In this document: piece by piece, positions 26,138 through 35,302 of the stretch
Numbering within the stretch: the stretch's first letter is position 1
How the letters are laid out: the number at the start of each line of letters is the position of its first letter
From: Nitrosomonas sp.
GTDB taxonomy: Bacteria; Pseudomonadota; Gammaproteobacteria; Burkholderiales; Nitrosomonadaceae
Reading direction: 5' to 3'
NCBI GenBank assembly: GCA_017984435.1
Contig: JAGNZK010000025.1
Coordinates: 1 to 40,603 of the forward strand
DNA: 40,603 bases
Made by a program: the position numbers and the translations under genes
Notes under the pieces: model-generated
Told to the model about the DNA's origin: nothing
Database searches by the model: none
Seen by the model: only the letters and a program-made list of their open reading frames with translations

Positions 26138-26322
26138 TTGTATCATTCATACAACACTCAGATTGCAAATGTCCGACTGCATTATTCCTGTTGTATGTAT
26201 ATCCGATATAATTATGAGATGCTTATTGTGCTTGCGTAACATGCTGTTATATGATTTTTCATACAAAAGTATGTTACGTGGGAAATTTTCACATGTCAAC
26301 AATATGTGTAATAATTTCCCAC
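26138..26322. promoter_or_regulatory. cluster of inverted repeats upstream of the DUF6502-type gene
   Basis: Four symmetric sites sit within 185 bases. TTGTAT-N5-ATACAA is at 26138-26154. CGTAACAT/ATGTTACG, at 26235-26242 and 26271-26278, encloses CATAC-AAAA-GTATG (26260-26273). GTGGGAAATT/AATTTCCCAC, at 26278-26287 and 26313-26322, encloses CACAT/ATGTG. The last ends 68 bases before the gene start. They look like operators for one or more dimeric regulators, or cruciform-forming DNA. Confidence 0.55.
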
Positions 26323-26390
26323 ACCATGCTATTATTACGATGTTGCTATTTCCAATTTTAATTTAATAATCTGATAGTCTTATTTTAGAT

Positions 26391-27275
26391 ATGCACTGTG
26401 TTTTGCCTTCTATTTCGATACTTTCACCAGCACTTGTTTCTGCGTTGCGCCGGGTATTGCGGCCATTTATTAAGCTGATGCTGGCAAAAGGAATTACTTA
26501 TAATTATTTGTGTGACTTGCTTAAGGATATCTTTGTAGAAGTGGCGGAAAAAGAATTCAGGATTGGCGGAAAGCCTTCTACTGATAGTCATTTAAGCTTA
26601 CTTACAGGTATTCATCGTAAAGATATCAAACGATTACGTCATTGCGATCATTCGAATACCGAAATTATCCCGCAGGCTGTTTCAATGGGTGCGCGGCTTG
26701 TAAGTCTTTGGACCAGTGATGTGCGTTATTTGGATGAAAATAGTCAACCCAAGCCATTGCCTAGGTTTATTAAAGAGGGAGGGGAGATTTCTTTTGAAGG
26801 ACTGGTTGCCAGTGTAAGCTGTGACATTCGTTCGCGAGTCGTATTGGATGAGTGGTTAAGACTCGGTGTAGCTCGCTTTGATGATAAAAACCGCGTTTGT
26901 CTCAATATAGCTGCTTTTGTCCCCGTGCATGGTTTTGATGAAAAGGTATATTATTTTGGTCATAACCTGCATGATCACGCAGCAGCGGCTACCAGCAATT
27001 TGTTACAAGAAAATCAACCATTTTTGGAACGTAGCGTTTATTATGACGCATTAAGTGCGGATTCAGTTAAAATACTTGCTGAGAAATCTGAATTCCTTGG
27101 AATGGAATCTCTACTTGCTATCAACAAAGAGGCAATAGAGCTGGAAAAAAGCGATACTCTGAAAAGTGGCCCGCATCACCGTATGACATTTGGTATTTAT
27201 TATTTTAGTGAACCTGCTGAATCAGAGATATCTACTGAAAAGAAAGATAATGTGCATAATAATATTAGTGAATAA
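26391..27275 (+). CDS. DUF6502-type protein
   Basis: This 294-aa soluble protein has the DUF6502 pattern. A helical N-terminus has LRRVLRPFIKLMLAKGITYNYLCDLLKDIFVEVAEKEF (read in two parts, about 20-57). The stretch SLLTGIHRKDIKRLR has the look of a helix-turn-helix module. WTSDVRYLDENSQPKPLP and FEGLVASVSCDIRSRVVLDEWLRLGVA follow. This resembles a transcription-factor-like winged helix, but no function is established. It ends 22 bases before the secreted DUF5666 gene, with which family members are often paired. Its ribosome site is weak. Confidence 0.75.
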   Translation: MHCVLPSISILSPALVSALRRVLRPFIKLMLAKGITYNYLCDLLKDIFVEVAEKEFRIGGKPSTDSHLSLLTGIHRKDIKRLRHCDHSNTEIIPQAVSMGARLVSLWTSDVRYLDENSQPKPLPRFIKEGGEISFEGLVASVSCDIRSRVVLDEWLRLGVARFDDKNRVCLNIAAFVPVHGFDEKVYYFGHNLHDHAAAATSNLLQENQPFLERSVYYDALSADSVKILAEKSEFLGMESLLAINKEAIELEKSDTLKSGPHHRMTFGIYYFSEPAESEISTEKKDNVHNNISE

Positions 27276-27297
27276 AAAACACTTCTAGAACTTCTGG

Positions 27298-29043
27298 ATG
27301 ATAAAAATTTCATTGGCAGCGGCATACCATATCAGTATTTACCTATTGCGCATTGTTACTTTGTTGCTCATATGTTCGGTGAGTGCATTAGCAAAAAACA
27401 ATTGCGAGACAAATGCTTCACAAATTAATCCTGCAAACTTTGCTCATTCTGGAATAGGCGGCACGGGTTCACCTATAGCTCAATCCGGCATTGGTGGCAC
27501 AGGTATTCACGATGGCGGAACTGGAAGCGTAGCAAGCGATGGTGGCGTAGGTGGTACAGGAATTATTGGGATTATCACTGGATTTGCGAGTATTTGCGCC
27601 AATGGTATTGAAATTCATTACGACGTCGACACACCTGTCTCGATCGATGGCCGGTTATCTACGGTGCGTGATTTGGCTGTTGGTCAGGTAATTGCCGTAC
27701 GTTCGCTTGGCGCAACAACAAGTCATGAGCTTACAGCCAGCCACATTGCGGTCATTCATGCTGCAGTCGGACCGATTAGTCACCTTAATCCTGAAACCCG
27801 GGAATTATATGTATTGGGTCAGACCGTACAAGTTGGCCAATTAAAAGATCACGGTAATTTCTCAAATTTAAAAACCGGCGATTGGGTACAAGTTAGCGGG
27901 CACAGGCTCTCCAGCGGCGTAATCGTTGCATCACGTATTGAATCGACTACGCCACAGTTAACAGAAGCTGGAATAAACGGCTATGTTACTCAGATTGATG
28001 CGAAAGGTTTTGAAGTGAATGGAACTCGTATCGATCATGATGTTCAATTACTGCCTGGTATCACTCAAGGTATGGAAGTACGGATTGCGGGTCACTGGGA
28101 TGGCGCTCATCTGAAGGCACAACATATTCAAATTGAACCTACTCGTCAAAGCATTGGAAATGTAGAGCATCTCGTAATCGAAGGATATATTCATGCGCTA
28201 GACGACAAGGGATTAAATATTAATAACCAAGCCATTGCATTTGAATCTGCACAAATACCAGCAGGTAATACAAGAAGTGATTTCAGGCTGGATCAACGAA
28301 TTCAAATCAGTGGCCGATTGGGTACGGATCAACGTGTTATTGCTGAACGCATTGAGTTAAAGCATGAATCCCCTGTTCAACTGCAAGAAAGGAATGATAG
28401 AAGCCAAACTGATGGCAGAGGTAATAAAAAAAATCTGGAAAATGAACCGGAAATTAAACCTGCCAAAGGCAATGAAAGCAGCCAAACTCAGCGCGACGGT
28501 CATAGTGATGGCAAGCAAGAAAGGAACGATAGAAGCCAGATCGATGGCAGTGGCAGAGGTACTAAAAATAATCATCTAGATAATGAACGGGAAACTAAAC
28601 CCGCTAAAGGCAATGAAAGCAGCCAAGGCCAGCGCGATGGCAACAAAGACAGTTTAAAAAAAGAGATTGACCATACCAGTGGTTCCCGTTCAGAAAATCC
28701 ATCTTCATTTAAAGATGAGAAGAAATTGGATGATTCAGGCGCTTCCTGGCGTGAGGATACGGAAAAATTACAAAACAGTCGTGAGCAAAAATTACAAGGC
28801 CACCACGAACAAAAATTACAAGACAGTCGTGAGCAAAATTCCTCTGATTACCAAACTATAAATCAGCCCGAAAAATTAGAAAGGCCGGATGCACAAGACA
28901 GACCAGATAACCATAGAGATCATCTACAAAACAACGATGTAACAGATCGTGTGATTGATCATAGAGATAATCTGCGAGACATTGATATATCGGATAGAGT
29001 ACGCGATCATGGCGTGCACCATGACCGACACTTTGATCGATAA
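27298..29043 (+). CDS. secreted multi-DUF5666 protein with repetitive charged tail
   Basis: This 581-aa exported protein has a signal peptide of about 1-32 (LLLICSVSALA-K). Residues 50-90 carry glycine repeats (SGIGGTG twice, GGTG, GGVGGTG). About 95-355 hold four beta-rich DUF5666-like units, each ending in a pattern such as GQVIAVRS, GDWVQVSGHRL, GMEVRIAGHWDG or DQRIQISGRLG. Residues 356-581 form a hydrophilic, probably disordered tail with two in-frame repeats of 44 and 46 residues (QERNDRSQ...GNESSQ). QKLQ motifs and an Arg/Asp/His-rich end (HGVHHDRHFDR) follow. Likely periplasmic or surface located. Function unknown. The gene follows the DUF6502 gene closely. Confidence 0.8.
   Translation: MIKISLAAAYHISIYLLRIVTLLLICSVSALAKNNCETNASQINPANFAHSGIGGTGSPIAQSGIGGTGIHDGGTGSVASDGGVGGTGIIGIITGFASICANGIEIHYDVDTPVSIDGRLSTVRDLAVGQVIAVRSLGATTSHELTASHIAVIHAAVGPISHLNPETRELYVLGQTVQVGQLKDHGNFSNLKTGDWVQVSGHRLSSGVIVASRIESTTPQLTEAGINGYVTQIDAKGFEVNGTRIDHDVQLLPGITQGMEVRIAGHWDGAHLKAQHIQIEPTRQSIGNVEHLVIEGYIHALDDKGLNINNQAIAFESAQIPAGNTRSDFRLDQRIQISGRLGTDQRVIAERIELKHESPVQLQERNDRSQTDGRGNKKNLENEPEIKPAKGNESSQTQRDGHSDGKQERNDRSQIDGSGRGTKNNHLDNERETKPAKGNESSQGQRDGNKDSLKKEIDHTSGSRSENPSSFKDEKKLDDSGASWREDTEKLQNSREQKLQGHHEQKLQDSREQNSSDYQTINQPEKLERPDAQDRPDNHRDHLQNNDVTDRVIDHRDNLRDIDISDRVRDHGVHHDRHFDR
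28384..28653 (+). repeat. two in-frame tandem repeats (132 and 138 bp) in the DUF5666 gene tail
   Basis: Both copies start CAAGAAAGGAA and share AGGCAATGAAAGCAGCCAA and AGCGCGA. They differ by several substitutions and one 6-bp length change that keeps the frame. A shorter triplicated unit (GAGCAAAAATTACAA-like) follows at about 28760-28830. This is repeat expansion in a disordered tail. Confidence 0.8.
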
Positions 29044-29060
29044 TGAGTTTGGTCACCTCC

Positions 29061-29165
29061 ATGAGTCGCAAAAGCGATTTGGTGCATCATCAAAAACTCA
29101 AAGCACGGCAACGAGCCATTCAGGCATACCGAAATCTTCTATAACCGACAAGAAATGCGCCATCT
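29061..29165 (+). pseudogene. decayed IS3-family transposase remnant
   Basis: A short stretch translates as MSRKSD, then LVHHQKLKARQRAIQ. After a frameshift it reads EIFYNRQEMR. It aligns in order with MSRKGD, LIHHRRYRTRVQAIQ and EIFYNRQRKQ of the intact transposase at 97-282, with the middle deleted. It has no catalytic core and no IS ends. It begins 18 bases after the DUF5666 stop. Confidence 0.75.
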
Positions 29166-29225
29166 GTCATGGCTCGAGAGGGTTATAATCTCATTCTGCT
29201 AAAGAGCAGCTTACATAGGCTTGAC

Positions 29226-29330
29226 ATGTCACAACCTGCCAAAACAGCCGACGAAATGCATAATGGTTTTTTGCAGAAATTTTACTTTTACATTTTCCTG
29301 GCCATTGTTTATTTGTTAAGCCTCGTCTAA
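29226..29330 (+). CDS. possible 34-aa single-pass membrane protein before lolC
   Basis: ATG at 29226 opens MSQPAKTADEMHNGFLQKFY followed by FYIFLAIVYLLSLV and a TAA at 29328-29330. The second half is one hydrophobic helix. The stop is two bases before the lolC ATG, and lolC has no ribosome site of its own, which favours translational coupling. TAGG lies upstream as a weak ribosome site. The family is not recognised. Confidence 0.4.
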   Translation: MSQPAKTADEMHNGFLQKFYFYIFLAIVYLLSLV

Positions 29331-29332
29331 TT

Positions 29333-30622
29333 ATGGCAAACTTCGGGATAAATTTATTATGGGTGTATAAATTCGTGTCCCCTTATGAACTTTTCATTGG
29401 TTTGCGCTATACGCGCGCCAAAAAACGTAACCATTTCATCTCGTTTATCTCATTAATCTCCCTGCTGGGCATTACACTGGGAATGACCGCGCTGATTACC
29501 GTCATGTCAGTCATGAATGGTTTTCAAAAAGAAGTGCGCACCCGCATTCTGGGCGTCGCTTCGCATGTCCAGATCGGCAGCATGCATGGCAATATGAGCC
29601 ACTGGCAGCAAATTGCGGATGAAGCAAGCAAGCATTCCGCCGTAGAAGCTGCTGCGCCTTATGTGAATGCGCAAGGGATGTTGTCACATAATCAGGTCGT
29701 ACAAGGCGTCATTGTACGTGGCATTTTGCCAACGATGGAAAACAAGGTGGCTGATTTTGCAAAAATGATGGTGAGTGGCGAACTGGATCATCTGGTGCCG
29801 GGCGAATTCGGTATCGTCATCGGCATGGAATTGGCCCGCACCATGGGAACTTTCGTCGGTGACAAGATTGTGTTGATCTCACCGCAAGGACAAGTCACCC
29901 CCGCGGGCATTTTACCGCGTCTGAAACAATTTACCGTAGTGGGCATCTTTGAAGTGGGTCATTTTGAATACGACTCCGGGTTAGTCCTGATTCATATGTT
30001 CGATGCGCAAAAGCTGTATCGCATGGAAAATGATGATGTGTCCGGTGTACGCTTGAAGCTAAAGGATTTATTTCAAGCTCCCACAGTGGTGCAAGAATTA
30101 CCCGCACTGCTGACAATCGACAGTTATATCAGTGACTGGACTAAACAGCATGCCAATTATTTTCGTGCCATCCAGATCGAGAAACGCATGTTGTCATTGA
30201 TTCTGGCATTGATTATCGCAGTCGCAGCATTCAACATTGTATCCACATTGGTGATGGCGGTGACCGACAAACAAGCGGATATTGCGATTTTACGCACCCT
30301 CGGCGCCAGCCCGCGCAGTATCATGAAGATATTCATTGTGCAGGGCACGTTTATTGGTGTCTTTGGCACTATTCTGGGTGTTGCCGGCGGTATGTTGTTA
30401 GCTTACAACGTCGGTGAAGTAGTTGCATTTATTGAATGGCTGCTCAACGTGCAATTCCTGTCGCGTGAGGTTTATTACATCAGCAAGATTCCAACCGATC
30501 CGCAAATGACGGATATCACAACAGTTGCCATCACTTCATTTATTCTAACGTTATTGGCGACTATTTATCCCAGTTACCGTGCATCCAAGGTGAATCCGGC
30601 AGAGGCACTGCGCTATGAATGA
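29333..30622 (+). CDS. lolC: lipoprotein-releasing ABC transporter permease LolC/LolE
   Basis: This 429-aa inner-membrane protein extracts mature lipoproteins and hands them to LolA. It has the family N-terminus [23 protein letters not shown], then [23 protein letters not shown] in TM1. A large periplasmic domain follows (about 70-290), then three further membrane helices with [19 protein letters not shown] and the end [18 protein letters not shown]. The ATG at 29333 is uncertain; a GTG at 29375 before SPYELF would give the more usual N-terminus. It overlaps lolD by 8 bases. Confidence 0.94.
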   Translation: MANFGINLLWVYKFVSPYELFIGLRYTRAKKRNHFISFISLISLLGITLGMTALITVMSVMNGFQKEVRTRILGVASHVQIGSMHGNMSHWQQIADEASKHSAVEAAAPYVNAQGMLSHNQVVQGVIVRGILPTMENKVADFAKMMVSGELDHLVPGEFGIVIGMELARTMGTFVGDKIVLISPQGQVTPAGILPRLKQFTVVGIFEVGHFEYDSGLVLIHMFDAQKLYRMENDDVSGVRLKLKDLFQAPTVVQELPALLTIDSYISDWTKQHANYFRAIQIEKRMLSLILALIIAVAAFNIVSTLVMAVTDKQADIAILRTLGASPRSIMKIFIVQGTFIGVFGTILGVAGGMLLAYNVGEVVAFIEWLLNVQFLSREVYYISKIPTDPQMTDITTVAITSFILTLLATIYPSYRASKVNPAEALRYE

Positions 30623-31304
30623 TATGGTTATTTCCTGTCGCAATCTGTTCAAGCAGTTTTCCCAGGGCGATCTGTCAGTTCCGGTATTAAAGGGGGTTAA
30701 TCTGACGCTGACTAAGGGTGAAATGCTGGCCATCGTCGGCGCATCCGGTTCAGGCAAAAGCACGTTGCTGCACGTACTTGGCGGGTTAGATGCACCCACC
30801 AGCGGGGATATCAAGATTCTCGGGCAGGATATTGCGCATATCAATGAAGAAGAGCGATGCCGGTTACGCAATGGCTCCCTGGGCTTCATCTATCAATTTC
30901 ACCATTTGCTGCCGGAATTCAGTGCGCTGGAAAATGTCGCTATGCCGCTGCTAATCCGCCGCCTGCCGAATCGGGAGGCATATGATCGTGCAGCCGATAT
31001 TTTGAAACAAGTGGGCTTGAGTCACCGTCTGACGCATACGCCCGGTGAATTATCCGGTGGCGAGCGCCAGCGCGCCGCTGTTGCACGTGCATTGGTAACA
31101 CAACCCGCGTGCATTCTGGCTGATGAGCCGACGGGGAATCTTGATCGCCATACTGCAGAAGCAGTGTTCGATTTAATGCTGGAGCTGAATCATAAAGTCA
31201 ATGCCAGCCTGATCATCGTAACCCACGATGCGCGATTGGCTAATCGCGCGCAACAGGTCAAACAATTGATTGACGGGGTTTTATGTGACATTGCGAATGC
31301 ATAA
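30615..31304 (+). CDS. lolD: lipoprotein-releasing ABC transporter ATP-binding protein LolD
   Basis: This 229-aa ABC ATPase powers the LolCDE lipoprotein-sorting complex. Walker A is GASGSGKST (42-50). The Q loop with [23 protein letters not shown] is diagnostic of LolD. The signature is LSGGERQR and Walker B is [12 protein letters not shown]. The ATG overlaps the lolC stop, so translation is coupled. No lolE is present, consistent with a single LolC/E-type permease forming a homodimer, which is inferred. Confidence 0.96.
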   Translation: MNDMVISCRNLFKQFSQGDLSVPVLKGVNLTLTKGEMLAIVGASGSGKSTLLHVLGGLDAPTSGDIKILGQDIAHINEEERCRLRNGSLGFIYQFHHLLPEFSALENVAMPLLIRRLPNREAYDRAADILKQVGLSHRLTHTPGELSGGERQRAAVARALVTQPACILADEPTGNLDRHTAEAVFDLMLELNHKVNASLIIVTHDARLANRAQQVKQLIDGVLCDIANA

Positions 31305-31404
31305 TGAATCATGCAATAAAAAATCAGATAATTCCGGCATATCTACACAAACAAACAAGCAATACTGATTAACGCTGACGGAGATTCAGCGCAATGCTAC
31401 AACC

Positions 31405-31418
31405 ATCCTAAAAAGGAT
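31405..31418 (+). promoter_or_regulatory. small hairpin covering the fbaB ribosome site
   Basis: ATCCT-AAAA-AGGAT forms a perfect 5-bp stem with a 4-base loop. The AGGAT arm is the Shine-Dalgarno sequence for the ATG at 31423. The stem is short and AT-rich, so it may only slightly slow initiation or respond to temperature. Confidence 0.3.
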
Positions 31419-31422
31419 AAAA

Positions 31423-32472
31423 ATGATGAACATTACGACTATTCTGGGAAATGAAAGTGACTTTCTGCTCAATCATGTATGCAACACGATACCCAAGAGT
31501 AGCTTGCAATTACCGGGGACTGATTTTGTCGATCGCGTGATGGCCTGGAGCGATCGCAAACCCAGTGTATTGCGCAATCTTCAGATGCTGTATAACCATG
31601 GACGTTTGGCAGGCACGGGTTATTTATCACTGCTGCCGGTAGATCAAGGCGTTGAGCATTCTGCAGGCGCATCATTTGCGCCTAACCCGATGTTTTTTGA
31701 TCCTCAGCATATTGTTGAACTCGCGATTGCAGGGGGTTGCAATGGCGTCGCTTCCACGCTTGGCGTGCTGGCCATCGTAGCGCGGCGCTATGCACATAAG
31801 ATTCCCATGATTCTTAAAATTAATCATAATGAATTATTAACCTACCCCAATAAATTCGACCAAACGCTTTTTGCCAGCGTCAACCAGGCTTTTGATATGG
31901 GTGCCTGCGCAGTCGGTGCAACAGTTTTTTTCGGCGCTGAAGAATCGCGTCGTCAAATTCAGGAAGTTTCACAAGCATTCGAGCATGCGCATAATCTGGG
32001 TATGGTTACCATATTATGGGCTTATACACGTAATGCCGCATTCAAAACCGCTGATCAGGATTACCATGTAAGTGCTGATCTGACCGGCCAGGCGAATCAT
32101 CTGGCAGCAACGATCGGTGCTGATATTGTCAAACAAAAAATGGCAACCAATAATGGCGGTTATAACGCCATTAAATTCGGCAAGACGCATCCCAAAGTGT
32201 ATAGCGAATTGACGACCGATCACCCGATCGATCTGGTGCGTTACCAGGTCGCCAATTGTTATATGGGACGAATCGGCATGATTAATTCGGGTGGCGAATC
32301 AGGCAGTGATGATTTGCACCAGGCAGTTCGAACTGCGGTCATTAACAAGCGTGCAGGCGGCATGGGGCTCATTTCCGGACGCAAGGCATTCCAGAAACCT
32401 TTTGCGGAAGGTGTCAAGCTGCTGAACGCTATCCAGGATATTTACCTATCTGAAGCCGTAACGATTGCCTAA
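31423..32472 (+). CDS. fbaB: class I fructose-bisphosphate aldolase (DhnA/FbaB type)
   Basis: This 349-aa Schiff-base aldolase interconverts fructose 1,6-bisphosphate with dihydroxyacetone phosphate and glyceraldehyde 3-phosphate, serving glycolysis, gluconeogenesis or the Calvin cycle. Family stretches are [39 protein letters not shown] and [14 protein letters not shown], with the Schiff-base lysine at about 237. It ends with [13 protein letters not shown] and [15 protein letters not shown], the phosphate-binding part. The gene stands alone, 118 bases after lolD, with AAGGAT before its first of two adjacent ATGs. Confidence 0.94.
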   Translation: MMNITTILGNESDFLLNHVCNTIPKSSLQLPGTDFVDRVMAWSDRKPSVLRNLQMLYNHGRLAGTGYLSLLPVDQGVEHSAGASFAPNPMFFDPQHIVELAIAGGCNGVASTLGVLAIVARRYAHKIPMILKINHNELLTYPNKFDQTLFASVNQAFDMGACAVGATVFFGAEESRRQIQEVSQAFEHAHNLGMVTILWAYTRNAAFKTADQDYHVSADLTGQANHLAATIGADIVKQKMATNNGGYNAIKFGKTHPKVYSELTTDHPIDLVRYQVANCYMGRIGMINSGGESGSDDLHQAVRTAVINKRAGGMGLISGRKAFQKPFAEGVKLLNAIQDIYLSEAVTIA

Positions 32473-32556
32473 CTAATCCAGGCAACCTGCACTATGCACT
32501 TGAATTTATTTTCATCAACAACTTACTGATGACTGATCGATCTTTCTAACCCGCTT

Positions 32557-34266
32557 ATGCGTACTTTATTTACGTACATCATGGTTTTCCCCCGACGCAG
32601 TGCATTTGTTCTGGTTGCATTGCTCATCGCCGGCATCGCTGAAGGGCTGAGTTTAACCGCGTTACTGCCTTTGTTATCGATCGCTATGGGCGATTCCAGC
32701 GAATCGAGTGATTCAGGTATCGGTAAATTCATGGAAAAAATGCTGCAAAATATGGGCATTGAACCCACTTTGGATACCATCTTGTTCATTATCGTTGGTG
32801 GCATGTTTTTCAAGGGGCTGGTGCTGCTAATAGCCAATCGCCAGGTAGGTTATACCGTTGCCCATGTGGCTACCGCTTTACGCCTAGATCTCATTGAGGC
32901 TTTGTTGGCCAGCCGGTGGCAATATTATTTACGTCAACCTGTTGGGTCGCTGGCTAACTCGGTTGCGACGGAAGCCTATCGCGCGGCCAACGGTTTTGAA
33001 CACAGCGTTAATGTGTTGGCCCTCTCCGTTCAAGTGCTGGTATATGCCATCGTGGCATTATTTATTTCATGGGAAGCCACACTAGCTTCATTGATCATCG
33101 GTTTATTCTTACTGATTGCATTGAATCGCTTAGTCAATGCCACGCGTCGTGCAGGCACCAAACAAACCCACTTGCTACGCAATTTATTGACATACTTATC
33201 CGATGTGCTCAGTTCCGTGAAATCACTCAAAGCCATGGCACGCGATAACGTTGCCGATGCCATTCTGCATGAACAAACACAGCAACTGGAAAAAGCCACA
33301 CGTCGGGAAGTCATGAACAGAGAAGCTTTAATCGCTCTCCAGGAACCCATTCTTGCCGCCTTGACCGCCAGCGGTCTGTATCTCGCGCTGGTAATATGGG
33401 AGTTATCCTTGCCGGAAGTCATGCTGATGGTTTTTTTATTGACCCGTATCCTGGGATTACTGAATAAAACGCAACGCAGATACCAACAGCTTGCCGTACA
33501 AGAAAGCGCTTATTGGGCTTTACGCAAGGCTGCCGAAGATGCACGCGCGGAAGCTGAAAGTACAACCGGAACACTGCAACCCACGCTGCAAAAAGGCATT
33601 ACCTTGCAGCATGTCAAATTCGATTATGGTCAGAAAACCATTTTCAAGGATCTAACTATCGAAATACCGATTAACTCATTCACCGCAGTCATGGGACCCT
33701 CCGGTGTCGGCAAAAGTACTTTGCTGGATTTACTCTGCGGATTAACCGAACCACAATCCGGTGAAGTCCGCATCGACGGCATATCTTTGCACGACATCAA
33801 TCTGCGCCAGTGGCGCCACATGATTGGCTATGTCTCGCAAGACACTATCCTGTTGCATGATACGGTGATGAATAACATTCTGGTCGGAGAACCCACATTG
33901 ACCGCTGCCGATGCTGAACGGGCGCTACGCCAGGCCGGTGCCTGGGATTTTGTCAGTGCCTTACCGGAAGGACTGCAAACTGCTGTAGGTGAGCGCGGTG
34001 GACTGCTTTCCGGCGGACAACGCCAACGTATCGCCATCGCACGCGCACTAGCGCACAATCCATCGTTTCTAATCCTGGATGAACCCACCAGCGCACTGGA
34101 TCCGGAAAGCGAACAAACCATCTGCGAAACACTACAGAAATTATCACAAAACCTGACGATTATCGCTGTCTCACACCAACCCGCGGTTATCAATGCCGCA
34201 GATCGTGTGTTTATACTTTCCAATGGGGTTGCGGAATTGCTGTCGCAAGGGCCTGATCAGCACTAA
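32557..34266 (+). CDS. ABC exporter half-transporter (fused membrane and ATPase domains)
   Basis: This 569-aa protein has six membrane segments in about 1-315, belonging to a type IV ABC exporter domain. The ATPase domain has Walker A GPSGVGKST (380-388), Q loop IGYVSQDTILLHDTV, signature LSGGQRQR, Walker B FLILDEPTSALD and a switch His in AVSHQ. It would work as a homodimer in the inner membrane. The loop SDSGIGKFMEKMLQNMGIEP between the first two helices is periplasmic. Substrate is unknown; no outer-membrane or adaptor gene lies nearby. It is convergent with the EAL-like gene at 34301. Confidence 0.9.
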   Translation: MRTLFTYIMVFPRRSAFVLVALLIAGIAEGLSLTALLPLLSIAMGDSSESSDSGIGKFMEKMLQNMGIEPTLDTILFIIVGGMFFKGLVLLIANRQVGYTVAHVATALRLDLIEALLASRWQYYLRQPVGSLANSVATEAYRAANGFEHSVNVLALSVQVLVYAIVALFISWEATLASLIIGLFLLIALNRLVNATRRAGTKQTHLLRNLLTYLSDVLSSVKSLKAMARDNVADAILHEQTQQLEKATRREVMNREALIALQEPILAALTASGLYLALVIWELSLPEVMLMVFLLTRILGLLNKTQRRYQQLAVQESAYWALRKAAEDARAEAESTTGTLQPTLQKGITLQHVKFDYGQKTIFKDLTIEIPINSFTAVMGPSGVGKSTLLDLLCGLTEPQSGEVRIDGISLHDINLRQWRHMIGYVSQDTILLHDTVMNNILVGEPTLTAADAERALRQAGAWDFVSALPEGLQTAVGERGGLLSGGQRQRIAIARALAHNPSFLILDEPTSALDPESEQTICETLQKLSQNLTIIAVSHQPAVINAADRVFILSNGVAELLSQGPDQH

Positions 34267-34300
34267 CGAATTCTATTTGTTTTATGTTTTCAATAACTTC

Positions 34301-35170
34301 TCAAACAGCTTCTGTAATCAGTTTTTCGTAATAATTACCTTGTACCAGATCAAATCCCTCAGAAACCGCAATATTCGCCTGTTCTTTTTGTTCAATTCGC
34401 TGCAATATCGTTTGTCCGTTGGCCAAACTTTGTAGTTCCATCAATTTCTTTAAATCCGCTGACCAAATAGCGTCCGAATGCTGACCGACTTCAATATTGG
34501 GTGCATTAATACGCAAATAATTCGCTGACATTTTGACAATCAAATCCCAAAGCCCGGTTGCTGCGTATAACGAGCCGACATTAAGCGCGATTTGATAGCC
34601 ACGACGACGATAATTGTATAAGCCATCCAACAACTGGGTGTGATTTAAAGCATAAGAACTATTAATTGTCGTTGAAATGACTACATTCTTGGTTGCCAGT
34701 CCGCATTTGAAAATAATTTTCTCAAAATAGGCACCATGCTCTTGTTGAACACTAAGTATATGTCTTGGATCAACATCCAGGAAAACGATGCCACCGTTAT
34801 GCACATGACTGAGATAATTCAACATGTGAACCGTTCTGCATAGGCGATCCAGGCTAATAATGGATTGGAAATTAGCAGGTTGCGTAGCAACATCTGTGAT
34901 CAAATTGCCTATTTCCGTGGACTGTACGCTATGCACGCTATTGTCATAAGGTGTAACGGATAATTGCGCAATATGACCGATAAGCGCTTCACTATTGTCA
35001 GCCTGCCGCACAGGCAAAAAAGCACTGCTCACCCGAATAGGGCCAAAAATACCACTCACCAAACCTTTGTCCAAAATAAACGGACGGAAATTGGAATGAT
35101 GTTCGTGCTCAAAACGATCGTTAAAATAATCGACTAATTGCTGTAAAGGTACTAATTGTTGTATAGGCAT
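34301..35170 (-). CDS. degenerate EAL-domain protein, second copy in the sulfate locus
   Basis: This 289-aa soluble protein has an EAL-like fold but no catalytic motif. AFLPVRQADNSEALIGHIAQL takes the place of the EAL strand. SLDRLCRTVHMLNYL (106-120), FLDVDPRHIL (130-139), NYRRRGYQIALN (186-197), YLRIN and VQGNYY (276-281) follow in EAL order. The metal-binding Glu, Asn and Asp residues are absent, so no c-di-GMP hydrolysis is expected. It is a clear paralogue of the protein at 38125. The start at 35170 follows GGAGT; an in-frame ATG at 35221 was rejected. It lies 132 bases after cysA on the same strand. Confidence 0.75.
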   Translation of the reverse strand: MPIQQLVPLQQLVDYFNDRFEHEHHSNFRPFILDKGLVSGIFGPIRVSSAFLPVRQADNSEALIGHIAQLSVTPYDNSVHSVQSTEIGNLITDVATQPANFQSIISLDRLCRTVHMLNYLSHVHNGGIVFLDVDPRHILSVQQEHGAYFEKIIFKCGLATKNVVISTTINSSYALNHTQLLDGLYNYRRRGYQIALNVGSLYAATGLWDLIVKMSANYLRINAPNIEVGQHSDAIWSADLKKLMELQSLANGQTILQRIEQKEQANIAVSEGFDLVQGNYYEKLITEAV

Positions 35171-35302
35171 AGTTACTCCATAGTTTAAGCGTGCGCTACC
35201 AAAGCGCAATTGGCTCATCAAGCGGCATCAAAATTTGCAGAATGCTCAAAGCATCGAAACGAACCTCATTGATTTCTCTTGAAGGTAGTCATACAAAATA
35301 TT

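Larger units (their letters stand above)
25798..26390. other. 593-bp AT-rich divergent intergenic region
   Basis: This region separates the leftward cupredoxin-propeller gene from the rightward DUF6502-type gene, so it must contain both promoters. It is AT-rich except for a patch at about 25997-26110. From 26138 onward it is dense in inverted repeats, described separately. A 44-codon minus-strand frame (25997-26131) is the only notable open frame on the minus strand. A 127-codon plus-strand frame was judged spurious. Confidence 0.7.

Noticed and set aside
25983-26366. 127-codon plus-strand frame in the divergent spacer
   Set aside because: It runs through the inverted repeats, has a very odd Cys/Ile/Met-rich composition and no ribosome site.
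28384-28653. Tandem repeats considered as a CRISPR-like array
   Set aside because: The two long units are adjacent with no spacers and keep the reading frame of a protein tail.
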